A stretch of DNA of 64,000 bases from Mytilus californianus. Its lineage: Eukaryota; Mollusca; Bivalvia; Mytilida; Mytilidae. Under the pieces are notes generated by a model, which was not told the DNA's origin, did no database searches, and was given only the letters and a program-made list of their open reading frames with translations. Made by a program: the position numbers and the translations under genes. Below are positions 34,725 through 47,031 of this stretch, in pieces. The stretch is taken from contig NW_026262690.1 in the NCBI RefSeq assembly GCF_021869535.1, positions 16,765,001 through 16,829,000 of the forward strand, read 5' to 3'. How positions within the stretch are numbered: the stretch's first letter is position 1; each line of letters begins with the position of its first letter.

Positions 34725-34868
34725 ATTGTTTAGAGGCCAGCTGAAGCCCTCCTCCAGGTGTGGGATTTTCTCGCTGCGTTGAAGACCCATTGGTGTTCTT
34801 GGGCTATTTTCAGCTCTTTGGTTGGGTTTTTGTTTTTGACACATTTCCTGTTTCCTTTCTCAATTCTA
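34725..34868 (+). repeat. M2-family 3' unit, diverged copy
   Basis: It matches AGGCCAGCTGAAG, TTCTCGCTGCGTTGAAGACC and the terminal TTTCCTTTCTCAATTCTAT with many changes. Confidence 0.7.
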
Positions 34869-35070
34869 TCTTGATTTAATTTATGGAGCTGCATTTACTT
34901 AGATAAGCCATAAACAATTAGGGTGCTGTACTGGTCTCTTTAAATATTTTAACCATGATATTCATAAATCAAGTGAATTATGAATTCATATATTAAAAAA
35001 TAGGTATTTCAGGAAATTATGTTTGTTATGTGTTTTTTTAGAAACAAACAATGTGGAGCTGTGAGTTTCC

Positions 35071-35187
35071 ATGGAGACTGCATCCAATCAAAAATTCAAG
35101 GACACATCACATGACAATGTGAAACAGGCTATTGATTTGAGTAAACCTGTTCAAGTATATGTGTCACCAAAAGAAGTAAAAAGATGA
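35071..35187 (+). CDS. 38-residue ORF after a splice acceptor, unit 1
   Basis: It begins at an ATG in a strong context (TTTCCATGGAG), 29 bases after a pyrimidine-rich acceptor (TGTTTTTTTAG at about 35041), with an in-frame TGA just upstream. It reads METASNQKFKDTSHDNVKQA then IDLSKPVQVYVSPKEVKR and TGA. The composition is hydrophilic and protein-like, but 38 codons prove little. It could be the last exon of the gene that ends nearby or a short peptide gene. Unrecognised. Confidence 0.25.
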   Translation: METASNQKFKDTSHDNVKQAIDLSKPVQVYVSPKEVKR

Positions 35188-36549
35188 GACATACATCAGA
35201 ATGGAATGAGGAACATTATTGTGCAATCCTAGTGAGCCATGATGTAGTTATTCGTTTAATTACAAAGAGAAAAATACAATTTTTGTTATGATAGAGACAA
35301 TGAGTGTATTAAAAGGATGTCAAGGGGGAAGAGTTGTAATTGAAAGTACATGTAAAAAGAATCTGGAAGACTATTCAGCTTCAGAATAATAAAAAGATAA
35401 ATACCAATGTTTTTTACAACTTTTGAAATCATATTTTAAGTGACAGGTCAGATGTGCCGAAGTGAAAAGTATATTGCACTACTCAACTAAAGGTTTTCTG
35501 AAATAGGATAATGTGCCCTGGTGAGGTCTGTCAACCTTGGTATGGAGTTTCAAAACTTTTCTGATAGCATTTCTGCCTTAATAGTTAAGGCAATGGTAGC
35601 TTTGAATGTAAAGCCACTAAGAAAAAGGGATTAAAAGGGACTGATTGCAGTTCTTACCAGTACCTTATAGATGCAATGTATATGCAAGTGTAGAGCATAT
35701 TTTTCCTTTGTCAACATGCTATGGTTATATCATGTTGAACTTAACAAATATCTATGTTGTGTACATGTAAGGATTGGACATGAGGTATCAGCTATTAATA
35801 TTCCTTAGAGGATAATCTCTGGATCCCCAATGAGGACAATGTTTTAAAGGAGAGATTTTTCATGTAACCAAAGTTTATCATAACTGCATGATATAATCTA
35901 TTCCTCTTATTCAGCAATCAGATATCTTGTTCAAAGTGTAATTAATTGATAAAATCACTCTATAAATTGTTTACAGTAGTAGGGGAATTTTTTAATTACA
36001 TTGAGTAATTGGATGAAATATATAGTTCTATAGAATCATAGTTATGTGTAAATTTATGTCTGGGAATCTTTTTTCATTTCTGGTAGTTATTATATATGTT
36101 CTGTAAATCTTTTTACTCAACACTACAAAGTATCGGGGATATATATAGTTTTTGGCCTGCCAGTCCAATAGTCATCTCGGTTTCCCTATAATAAATCAAA
36201 TACTTTATATCAGATCGCAACCTTATATGGATATATGCTGACAAATACTGAGAGGATGTTTCCTGTAACTTTCCTATATGGTAGCATAATTTGAGAGTTA
36301 TTGACGTATAATATGTCATAGTTACTAAAAATAGCCTGAAATACATGCTGGAAAGTATTTCTTGATTGCAAAGAAACATGCACACATGATTAAAATTTTG
36401 ATAAAAGTAGAATCCCTGTTGGTTTTTAGATATTGCTGGCATGGTCATAGTTTCTACAATTGGACTGAATATTACTCTAGAAGAACATTTATTAGTTGAA
36501 ATTGTGCTTTGAAGTAGCCAATAACTGTCAGTACTTTGTTTCTTTTTAA

Positions 36550-36870
36550 TAAAAAAAAAAGGAGATGTGGTATGATATGTAATGAGACAACTATTCCAAA
36601 AGACCAAATGAAAAAGATATGAACAAATTTAATTCTAGTCTTTTTTTGCTATTCTCTTTTATTACTGATCTGATTAGTCATACCATATCTTAAAATCATG
36701 GCTCTTATTACTGAATTTATTTAATGAATAATTTATGTTTTCATTGATAATGATACATTTTATGATCTGGTACAGCTGCTGCGAAAGTGTGTACGTTGAT
36801 TTATTTAATGCCATTTTGTCCCAGGTGAGAGTTGTCTTATTGACACTCTTCCTACATCTCTTTTATTACT
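36550..36870. repeat. M1-family end fragments, unit 1
   Basis: A plus-oriented end (GGAGATGTGGTATGATATGT) at 36561 and a minus-oriented end (GAGAGTTGTCTTATTGACAC) at about 36826 face each other, suggesting an inverted pair or the two ends of one element. The 164-codon minus frame over 36113-36607 runs into this repeat. Confidence 0.5.
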
Positions 36871-36939
36871 ACCTGTAACGTCTATGTTATATAGGCACCT
36901 ACATTTCAATATCGTATTTATATTTTATTATACTTCACG

Positions 36940-37360
36940 TAAAAATGCAATATTTTGATTGGCTTATACGAGGGTGTTAATTTACTCTATTCTATGGTAA
37001 ATACTCTATTACCCTTCACGGAGACGCTTGATCAAGTGTGCGCTTTATTAAATACAACTCTATCCTATGGCAAATACTCTATTACCCTTCACGGAGACGC
37101 TTGATCAAGTGTGCGCTTTATTAAATACGGATGATTGTTAAGTACAAGACGTCATAGTTTATTACTTTGAATTTGAAATTTAATCGACAGTAATTACAGG
37201 ACATTCAGTATAATAAATTAAATAACACATATCTGAGAGGGTGATAGAGCAGATTGTTACCCCTCGAAAAGACATTGTCAACCTTGGCTTCGCCTCAGTT
37301 GACAATGTTTTCTCGGGGTAACAATCTGCTCTATCACACTCTCAGCTATGTGTTATTTAT
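36940..37360 (-). mobile_element. Foldback element with iterons, copy 2
   Basis: This is the reverse-oriented relative of 20829-21260. It has two tandem CTTCACGGAGACGCTTGATC / GCGCTTTATTAAATAC units, the AATTTGAAATTTAATCGACA spacer, and the 141-bp hairpin at 37220-37360 with arms ATAACACATATCTGAGAGGG and ACTCTCAGCTATGTGTTAT. Confidence 0.85.
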
Positions 37361-37424
37361 ATAGTGTCATAGATCAAACTTTTTCTTTCATTTGAATTGA
37401 TATTTTATAGTGTGTCTTTTTATG

Positions 37425-37790
37425 TTGTAATGTTACACTACTGTCTCAGGTTAGGGTGAAGGTTGGCGCCTGTTAAAAGGTTTAAACCCGCTGCATTTTT
37501 ATGCACCTGTCCTAATTCAGGAGCCTGTTGTTCAGTGGTTTTCATTTGTTATTCTGGTCCATAGGTGTTTCTTGTTTCTATAGATTAGATTGTTGGTTTT
37601 CCTGTTGTGTTACACTAGTCATTTTGGGGCCCTTTATAGCTTGCTATTCGGTGTCATATAGCTCGTCCAACTGTTTTGGTTCTTATACATACATACTGGG
37701 CTTTCAATTTTTTTGGCTTTGAGCGTTCCTGATGAAGGTAAATCCAGAAAAGCACTTCTGACGCATGAAATTGTTGTTTTCATTTTTTAT
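37425..37790 (-). repeat. M1-like fragment plus bivalve repeat end, unit 1
   Basis: It contains ACTACTGTCTCAGG, CCTGTCCTAATTCAGGAGCC (M1 landmarks), then GTTCCTGATGAAGGTAAATC and CAGAAAAGCACTTCTGACGC, a frequent bivalve repeat end. The 64-codon plus-strand frame over it is spurious. Confidence 0.55.
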
Positions 37791-39139
37791 TTCCTAGTCC
37801 TATTTAATAATGGTGAAGAAGTATTAATATTGACTGAAATCTTTTAAGATCAAATTATTTTATTTTTTAATAGATTTCTTAAAGCTGATTACAACTTGTA
37901 CGACAAAAGCTTTAAGTCTTACAAACAATTGTAGTTTGAGAATGGAATAATATGGCATACAATATACAACTGGTCATTTCTGTACAGCATAATAAAGAAT
38001 ATACAGCTTATGATGAAGATAAATACACATGATACATGTATTATACACTTACTTATTTTGTGATGTCAAGAAATTAACAAACCACTAGTTCAGAGTGAAT
38101 CATTCATGCTTATATTGCAATTGAATACATTTTATACAAGATAAAGAAAATTAAGGTTACTTTTACATTGCGCAACATGGTCATGTTGTGTCATTGATAT
38201 TTGACATTGTCTATGATTCATTTTGTCTTCTTATCTATCTCTTGATCATGTTGAATATGTTGAATATGCCAGTACATCATGGAGACAGTAAACAACATGC
38301 ACACGTTATAAATGCACAACCAAGACAGCCCAATATTTTCACTAAACCTATACATTTCGAACAGGCCGAATACAACTGAAAATAAAAATTAATCATCATT
38401 ATTAAATAATAATTGACCTAATTATAGGAATGTCAACGGAGGTTTAAAATGTATTGAATGGGTTATAGAGACAGTCACCAAATACAAAAAAAAATGAATA
38501 ATATCAAACACCACATACTACATATAAAGTGTTTATACTTGTGAATTTGTGTCCCACTGAGTTCTTTTTCAGTGAATTTGCCAATTGCTGTTGTATGCAT
38601 GCTCAATCATATTTATCTGTTAATAGGCCAAATACAAAGTGCACATCACTGTTTTAGTGCGCACGACATGTGTTTCTTAATTAATCATTATCAGGAATGA
38701 TTGATCAAACTTTTAAAAAACAAAGATACATGAAATGACGTGTATAACTAGTGGAACAGGAAGTTGTGACTTGAGGAATACCAAAGTCCGACCCCTGTTT
38801 CTGGTAGGGTTCTTGTTGTCCAGTGTTGTGTATTCTGTGTTGTGTTTTGACATAATCACGAAAATCAAACGTGACGATCGATCAATGAATAATGAAATAA
38901 GGTCAAGGTTGGATGAATCCTGTGTTCCTGCCATGTTGACCTTGCAACGATTCCAGATACAAATATACTTGACTTATTACTCATATTAAATGAAAAAACA
39001 TCACATGCGAACAGCAATCACGTGGTCATTGAACTATGAAAATAAGTTCAAGGACAGTGGAGCTAGAGTCATTGTGGAAGTGTGTGTAGTACCGATGCGA
39101 TAAATAAAGCACGAATAAATTGAAGTGTTGTTATAACAT

Positions 39140-39525
39140 TTTTCATATTGTGCTCTTATACCAGTGTCCTAGGTCAGGAAGAGGGGACTTTCCGTTTTGA
39201 ATTTTCCTCGGAGTTCGGTATATTTGTTATTTTACCTTTTTCCGTCCGGTTTTTGACAAACTTGACCTTGAATATTAATAGTACGGAGGTAATCCATATT
39301 AGTTCAGTGGCTATCAATGACTGCTGTCTGTCTGTATTTTTCCATGTTAAATTCTGTTAGCTTATATCAGGCCGTTAGATTTTTTATACTTTATCTTATA
39401 TATGGTATGGTCGATCATAGTTTTGCTCATTGTTGAAGACCGTTGGACGTGTAGTTCTTTATATCCTTGTTCTTTGATCTTTAATGTTTTATTGTCTAAA
39501 TCGAAAACGTACCGCATCTTCTTTT
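39140..39525 (-). repeat. Degenerate M1-related repeat, unit 1
   Basis: It carries GGGGACTTTCCGTTTTGAAT, CTCGGAGTTCGGTATATTTG, GCTCATTGTTGAAGACCGTT and ACGTACCGCATCTTC, in the order of a longer M1-type element. Confidence 0.6.
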
Positions 39526-40456
39526 TTATAATTTCTAGGGTTATATTGAGCGCTGAAGTCTATACATATTAATATTCACGGAACGTTTCTTTATATGCAC
39601 TTTATTTTTACTCATTCAAATAACAGTTCGTACATCAATTGTCAATCAACGTGCAGTGACAAATGTTTCATGCATATTCAAGACGACACAAATCTCAAAA
39701 AGATATTTTTTCAAGAAAACATCATACTCGTTAATGAGTTCAGCTGATATGATGAAATTTTGCAACTGGAAGATTAACACTTGACAATCTATTATAATCT
39801 TACGGGTTTTTGGGCAGTTAAGCTGCCTTATGCGAGCACCCTAGATTTGCTTTTTTCCCCAAGAATTCTGTAAAATGTGCCGTTGCCCTTATCTAGCAGG
39901 CTGGTAGGTTATGTATAACTAATTAGAAATTTTTTCATAATTTTGGTTATAAAAACATAAAATATGTCCAGTATAACTTTAAATGATCGTCGAACAACCC
40001 AAAATAATTGACGTTGCACATAGGGAATAGGGCTCAATAGAAATTCATACATTGTTTTTTATCCCCTGTGCGTTTGGTAAAGATGTTAAAGAGCAATTGT
40101 ATGAAATATTTTATCGCCGAAAATTTCTAAATACAAGTCGTTTACTTTTGCCAAATGGCAACATGCGCAGGAATATTGTTTTTGCGGGAATTTTCACCTA
40201 GAAGACGAAAGTGTGACGTAAATGTCAAGGATTTATAACTAACGTCCTTGTAAATATTTGGAGGATTCTGATGATATAAAGGTTAATATTATTAATCATT
40301 AAAATCTTTTTGTTTGTTTGGTTAGAGATGAATGTGGTTATTAAATTGATCTTGATTATACACATTTGAATTCCTTAGAAGTTCCTATTATATTATTCCG
40401 TTTATTACATTTACAACTGGCCTCAAGTAAGGTCAAATCAAGTTGTTGTTTTAAAT

Positions 40457-40546
40457 CAATGAAATAAAACGAGGGATGTGATTGGTTAATGTAAAGGTCG
40501 TTGAAAAAATTAAACCAATCAGATCGCTCGTTTCATTTCATTCATT
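40457..40546. promoter_or_regulatory. CCAAT-containing inverted repeat, unit 1
   Basis: The arms (about 32 bases each, near-perfect complements) place GATTGGTT (40480) and AACCAATC (40513) head to head, with GAAATAAAACGAG / CTCGTTTCATTTC outside. CCAAT boxes in opposite orientation followed by ATG (40552) and an AAG|GTAGGT donor-like site at about 40621 suggest a promoter and first exon, but it could be a foldback repeat. Confidence 0.35.
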
Positions 40547-40912
40547 ACAAGATGGGTTCTCTGAGGGTTTGGAGATTGGTATTGAATGGAAAAAAATCGA
40601 AAAGGGGAGGATTGCTATGAAGGTAGGTTAATTTTATATACCTTACATGTTAACAGCAAGCGGCGGCGTAAATTTCAGTACCTGTATGTCCAAAAAACTT
40701 CCAGTCAGATGATCCATCATGAAACATAAAATTATGTCCGACTTTGACATAATTTTCAATGTTTAGGATATGTTTTCAAGACCAGAACTTTTTTATTCCT
40801 TAGCCAAAAATCTTCATTTCTGTCTCAATTTAAGGACAAATATAGATCTTTCAGGAAATTATGTTTGTTATGTGTTTTTTTAGAAACAAACAATGTGGAG
40901 CTGTGAGTTTCC

Positions 40913-41029
40913 ATGGAGACTGCATCCAATCAAAAATTCAAGGACACATCACATGACAATGTGAAACAGGCTATTGATTTGAGTAAACCTGTTCAAGTAT
41001 ATGTGTCACCAAAAGAAGTAAAAAGATGA
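40913..41029 (+). CDS. 38-residue ORF after a splice acceptor, unit 2
   Basis: Identical to the unit-1 ORF at 35071. Here it lies only about 270 bases downstream of the donor-like AAG|GTAGGT of unit 1's putative first exon, so the duplication could have created a new two-exon transcript. Confidence 0.25.
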   Translation: METASNQKFKDTSHDNVKQAIDLSKPVQVYVSPKEVKR

Positions 41030-42389
41030 GACATACATCAGAATGGAATGAGGAACATTATTGTGCAATCCTAGTGAGCCATGATGTAGTTATTCGTTTA
41101 ATTACAAAGAGAAAAATACAATTTTTGTTATGATAGAGACAATGAGTGTATTAAAAGGATGTCAAGGGGGAAGAGTTGTAATTGAAAGTACATGTAAAAA
41201 GAATCTGGAAGACTATTCAGCTTCAGAATAATAAAAAGATAAATACCAATGTTTTTTACAACTTTTGAAATCATATTTTAAGTGACAGGTCAGATGTGCC
41301 GAAGTGAAAAGTATATTGCACTACTCAACTAAAGGTTTTCTGAAATAGGATAATGTGCCCTGGTGAGGTCTGTCAACCTTGGTATGGAGTTTCAAAACTT
41401 TGCTGATAGCATTTCTGCCTTAATAGTTAAGGCAATGGTAGCTTTGAATGTAAAGCCACTAAGAAAAAGGGATTAAAAGGGACTGATTGCAGTTCTTACC
41501 AGTACCTTATAGATGCAATGTATATGCAAGTGTAGAGCATATTTTTCCTTTGTCAACATGCTATGGTTATATCATGTTGAACTTAACAAATATCTATGTT
41601 GTGTACATGTAAGGATTGGACATGAGGTATCAGCTATTAATATTCCTTAGAGGATAATCTCTGGATCCCCAATGAGGACAATGTTTTAAAGGAGAGATTT
41701 TTCATGTAACCAAAGTTTATCATAACTGCATGATATAATCTATTCCTCTTATTCAGCAATCAGATATCTTGTTCAAAGTGTAATTAATTGATAAAATCAC
41801 TCTATAAATTGTTTACAGTAGTAGGGGAATTTTTTAATTACATTGAGTAATTGGATGAAATATATAGTTCTATAGAATCATAGTTATGTGTAAATTTATG
41901 TCTGGGAATCTTTTTTCATTTCTGGTAGTTATTATATATGTTCTGTAAATCTTTTTACTCAACACTACAAAGTATCGGGGATATATATAGTTTTTGGCCT
42001 GCCAGTCCAATAGTCATCTCGGTTTCCCTATAATAAATCAAATACTTTATATCAGATCGCAACCTTATATGGATATATGCTGACAAATACTGAGAGGATG
42101 TTTCCTGTAACTTTCCTATATGGTAGCATAATTTGAGAGTTATTGACGTATAATATGTCATAGTTACTAAAAATAGCCTGAAATACATGCTGGAAAGTAT
42201 TTCTTGATTGCAAAGATACATGCACACATGATTAAAATTTTGATAAAAGTAGAATCCCTGTTGGTTTTTAGATATTGCTGGCATGGTCATAGTTTCTACA
42301 ATTGGACTGAATATTACTCTAGAAGAACATTTATTAGTTGAAATTGTGCTTTGAAGTAGCCAATAACTGTCAGTACTTTGTTTCTTTTT

Positions 42390-42712
42390 AATAAAAAAAA
42401 AGGAGATGTGGTATGATATGTAATGAGACAACTATTCCAAAAGACCAAATGAAAAAGATATGAACAAATTTAATTCTAGTCTTTTTTTGCTATTCTCTTT
42501 TATTACTGATCTGATTAGTCATACCATATCTTAAAATCATGGCTCTTATTACTGAATTTATTTAATGAATAATTTATGTTTTCATTGATAATGATACATT
42601 TTATGATCTGGTACAGCTGCTGCGAAAGTGTGTACGTTGATTTATTTAATGCCATTTTGTCCCAGGTGAGAGTTGTCTTATTGACACTCTTCCTACATCT
42701 CTTTTATTACTA
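42390..42712. repeat. M1-family end fragments, unit 2
   Basis: Counterpart of 36550-36870. One base fewer in the A-run near 42390 changes the start of the overlapping minus-strand frame, which supports treating that frame as non-coding. Confidence 0.5.
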
Positions 42713-42780
42713 CCTGTAACGTCTATGTTATATAGGCACCTACATTTCAATATCGTATTTATATTTTATTATACTTCACG

Positions 42781-43200
42781 TAAAAATGCAATATTTTGAT
42801 TGGCTTATACGAGGGTGTTAATTTACTCTATTCTATGGTAAATACTCTATTACCCTTCACGGAGACGCTTGATCAAGTGTGCGCTTTATTAAATACAACT
42901 CTATCCTATGGCAAATACTCTATTACCCTTCACGGAGACGCTTGATCAAGTGTGCGCTTTATTAAATACGGATGATTGTTAAGTACAAGACGTCATAGTT
43001 TATTACTTTGAATTTGAAATTTAATCGACAGTAATTACAGGACATTCAGTATAATAAATTAAATAACACATATCTGAGAGGGTGATAGAGCAGATTGTTA
43101 CCCCTCGAAAAGACATTGTCAACCTTGGCTTCGCCTCAGTTGACAATGTTTTCTCGGGGTAACAATCTGCTCTATCACACTCTCAGCTATGTGTTATTTA
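42781..43200 (-). mobile_element. Foldback element with iterons, copy 3
   Basis: Counterpart of copy 2 inside the second tandem unit; the hairpin is at 43060-43200. No difference from copy 2 was seen by eye. Confidence 0.85.
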
Positions 43201-43265
43201 TATAGTGTCATAGATCAAACTTTTTCTTTCATTTGAATTGATATTTTATAGTGTGTCTTTTTATG

Positions 43266-43631
43266 TTGTAATGTTACACTACTGTCTCAGGTTAGGGTGA
43301 AGGTTGGCGCCTGTTAAAAGGTTTAAACCCGCTGCATTTTTATGCACCTGTCCTAATTCAGGAGCCTGTTGTTCAGTGGTTTTCATTTGTTATTCTGGTC
43401 CATAGGTGTTTCTTGTTTCTATAGATTAGATTGTTGGTTTTCCTGTTGTGTTACACTAGTCATTTTGGGGCCCTTTATAGCTTGCTATTCGGTGTCATAT
43501 AGCTCGTCCAACTGTTTTGGTTCTTATACATACATACTGGGCTTTCAATTTTTTTGGCTTTGAGCGTTCCTGATGAAGGTAAATCCAGAAAAGCACTTCT
43601 GACGCATGAAATTGTTGTTTTCATTTTTTAT
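43266..43631 (-). repeat. M1-like fragment plus bivalve repeat end, unit 2
   Basis: Counterpart of 37425-37790. Confidence 0.55.
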
Positions 43632-44982
43632 TTCCTAGTCCTATTTAATAATGGTGAAGAAGTATTAATATTGACTGAAATCTTTTAAGATCAAATTATT
43701 TTATTTTTTAATAGATTTCTTAAAGCTGATTACAACTTGTACGACAAAAGCTTTAAGTCTTACAAACAATTGTAGTTTGAGAATGGAATAATATGGCATA
43801 CAATATACAACTGGTCATTTCTGTACAGCATAATAAAGAATATACAGCTTATGATGAAGATAAATACACATGATACATGTATTATACACTTACTTATTTT
43901 GTGATGTCAAGAAATTAACAAACCACTAGTTCAGAGTGAATCATTCATGCTTATATTGCAATTGAATACATTTTATACAAGATAAAGAAAATTAAGGTTA
44001 CTTTTACATTGCGCAACATGGTCATGTTGTGTCATTGATATTTGACATTGTCTATGATTCATTTTGTCTTCTTATCTATCTCTTGATCATGTTGAATATG
44101 TTGAATATGCCAGTACATCATGGAGACAGTAAACAACATGCACACGTTATAAATGCACAACCAAGACAGCCCAATATTTTCACTAAACCTATACATTTCG
44201 AACAGGCCGAATACAACTGAAAATAAAAATTAATCATCATTATTAAATAATAATTGACCTAATTATAGGAATGTCAACGGAGGTTTAAAATGTATTGAAT
44301 GGGTTATAGAGACAGTCACCAAATACAAAAAAAAAAATGAATAATATCAAACACCACATACTACATATAAAGTGTTTATACTTGTGAAATTGTGTCCCAC
44401 TGAGTTCTTTTTCAGTGAATTAGCCAATTGCTGTTGTATGCATGCTCAATCATATTTATCTGTTAATAGGCCAAATACAAAGTGCACATCACTGTTTTAG
44501 TGCGCACGACATGTGTTTCTTAATTAATCATTATCAGGAATGATTGATCAAACTTTTAAAAAACAAAGATACATGAAATGAAGTGTATAACTAGTGGAAC
44601 AGGAAGTTGTGACTTGAGGAATACCAAAGTCCGACCCCTGTTTCTGGTAGGGTTCTTGTTGTCCAGTGTTGTGTATTCTGTGTTGTGTTTTGACATAATC
44701 ACGAAAATCAAACGTGACGATCGATCAATGAATAATGAAATAAGGTCAAGGTTGGATGAATCCTGTGTTCCTGCCATGTTGACCTTGCAACGATTCCAGA
44801 TACAAATATACTTGACTTATTACTCATATTAAATGAAAAAACATCACATGCGAACAGCAATCACGTGGTCATTGAACTATGAAAATAAGTTCAAGGACAG
44901 TGGAGCTAGAGTCATTGTGGAAGTGTGTGTAGTACCGATGCGATAAATAAAGCACGAATAAATTGAAGTGTTGTTATAACAT

Positions 44983-45368
44983 TTTTCATATTGTGCTCTT
45001 ATACCAGTGTCCTAGGTCAGGAAGAGGGGACTTTCCGTTTTGAATTTTCCTCGGAGTTCGGTATATTTGTTATTTTACCTTTTTCCGTCCGGTTTTTGAC
45101 AAACTTGACCTTGAATATTAATAGTACGGAGGTAATCCATATTAGTTCAGTGGCTATCAATGACTGCTGTCTGTCTGTATTTTTCCATGTTAAATTCTGT
45201 TAGCTTATATCAGGCCGTTAGATTTTTTATACTTTATCTTATATATGGTATGGTCGATCATAGTTTTGCTCATTGTTGAAGACCGTTGGACGTGTAGTTC
45301 TTTATATCCTTGTTCTTTGATCTTTAATGTTTTATTGTCTAAATCGAAAACGTACCGCATCTTCTTTT
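44983..45368 (-). repeat. Degenerate M1-related repeat, unit 2
   Basis: Counterpart of 39140-39525. Confidence 0.6.
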
Positions 45369-46299
45369 TTATAATTTCTAGGGTTATATTGAGCGCTGAA
45401 GTCTATACATATTAATATTCACGGAACGTTTCTTTATATGCACTTTATTTTTACTCATTCAAATAACAGTTCGTACATCAATTGTCAATCAACGTGCAGT
45501 GACAAATGTTTCATGCATATTCAAGACGACACAAATCTCAAAAAGATATTTTTTCAAGAAAACATCATACTCGTTAATGAGTTCAGCTGATATGATGAAA
45601 TTTTGCAACTGGAAGATTAACACTTGACAATCTATTATAATCTTACGGGTTTTTGGGCAGTTAAGCTGCCTTATGCGAGCACCCTAGATTTGCTTTTTTC
45701 CCCAAGAATTCTGTAAAATGTGCCGTTGCCCTTATCTAGCAGGCTGGTAGGTTATGTATAACTAATTAGAAATTTTTTCATAATTTTGGTTATAAAAACA
45801 TAAAATATGTCCAGTATAACTTTAAATGATCGTCGAACAACCCAAAATAATTGACGTTGCACATAGGGAATAGGGCTCAATAGAAATTCATACATTGTTT
45901 TTTATCCCCTGTGCGTTTGGTAAAGATGTTAAAGAGCAATTGTATGAAATATTTTATCGCCGAAAATTTCTAAATACAAGTCGTTTACTTTTGCCAAATG
46001 GCAACATGCGCAGGAATATTGTTTTTGCGGGAATTTTCACCTAGAAGACGAAAGTGTGACGTAAATGTCAAGGATTTATAACTAACGTCCTTGTAAATAT
46101 TTGGAGGATTCTGATGATATAAAGGTTAATATTATTAATCATTAAAATCTTTTTGTTTGTTTGGTTAGAGATGAATGTGGTTATTAAATTGATCTTGATT
46201 ATACACATTTGAATTCCTTAGAAGTTCCTATTATATTATTCCGTTTATTACATTTACAACTGGCCTCAAGTAAGGTCAAATCAAGTTGTTGTTTTAAAT

Positions 46300-46389
46300 C
46301 AATGAAATAAAACGAGGGATGTGATTGGTTAATGTAAAGGTCGTTGAAAAAATTAAACCAATCAGATCGCTCGTTTCATTTCATTCATT
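46300..46389. promoter_or_regulatory. CCAAT-containing inverted repeat, unit 2
   Basis: Counterpart of 40457-40546. It is followed by the same ATG and AAG|GTAGGT site, and after about 560 bases by the exon candidate at 47032. Confidence 0.35.
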
Positions 46390-46719
46390 ACAAGATGGGT
46401 TCTCTGAGGGTTTGGAGATTGGTATTGAATGGAAAAAAATCGAAAAGGGGAGGATTGCTATGAAGGTAGGTTAATTTTATATACCTTACATGTTAACAGC
46501 AAGCGGCGGCGTAAATTTCAGTACCTGTATGTCCAAAAAACTTCCAGTCAGATGATCCATCATGAAACATAAAATTATGTCCGACTTTGACATAATTTTC
46601 AATGTTTAGGATATGTTTTCAAGACCAGAACTTTTTTATTCCTTAGCCAAAAATCTTCATTTCTGTCTCAATTTAAGGACAAATATAGATCTTTCAGGAT
46701 CACCTGAACTTGGCGATCA

Positions 46720-46839
46720 CAATACTGGTAAACCAGTCAACAATACTGGAATAAAATGTTATTCAAGTATTGATTCCAGTATTGTGGTTTTTTTCTCAAT
46801 AATACTACAATACTGGAATATAAGTGTATACCAGTATTG
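46720..46839. repeat. Cluster of CAATACTGG motifs in both orientations
   Basis: The exact 9-mer CAATACTGG occurs at 46720, 46741 and 46808, and its complement CCAGTATTG at 46776 and 46831. They form two inverted pairs within 120 bases, immediately after the tandem-duplication end. It could be a binding-site cluster, a cruciform or a small foldback. Confidence 0.7.
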
Positions 46840-47031
46840 TTAGAAGCAAGGCCAATGATGATGTCAGATTGATGTCAAAATAGTATCTGTACAACATTTT
46901 CATATTTATTCATGGAACATACAATTAATATAAATCAATAAAGTGAGCACTACATAGAAGAATATGAGAATTTAAATTATTTTAAAACATAGTTAAATAA
47001 TGTTTAGTTTGTTATGTTGCTCATTTTTCAG

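Larger units (their letters stand above)
35007..40848. repeat. 5.84-kb tandem duplication, unit 1
   Basis: The unit starts at TTTCAGGAAATTATG (35007) and repeats from 40849 with an offset of 5842-5843. By eye I count about five substitutions (near 35558, 36374, 38548, 38582, 38740) and two homopolymer length changes. It contains a small ORF, M1 fragments, a foldback element and a CCAAT inverted repeat. Confidence 0.95.
40849..46699. repeat. 5.84-kb tandem duplication, unit 2
   Basis: A nearly identical copy of 35007-40848. It ends at TTTCAGGA (46692-46699), after which unique sequence (TCACCTGAAC) follows. The same 8-mer begins both units, so the duplication breakpoints share 8 bases of microhomology. 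Confidence 0.95.

Noticed and set aside
36113..36607. 164-codon minus-strand frame, the longest in the window, repeated as 158 codons at 41955-42431
   Set aside because: Its start lies inside an M1 repeat end and shifts with a homopolymer difference between the two units. It has no splice or promoter context and a composition typical of translated AT-rich DNA.
38713..38989. Overlapping frames of 73 and 84 codons on opposite strands (also at 44556-44832)
   Set aside because: Opposing frames over the same bases with no known domain. The only difference between the duplicated units changes an amino acid in both.
46720..46839. miR-200-type target cluster (CAGTATT core)
   Set aside because: The 9-mer occurs in both orientations and not in a recognised 3' UTR, so a microRNA explanation is not supported.
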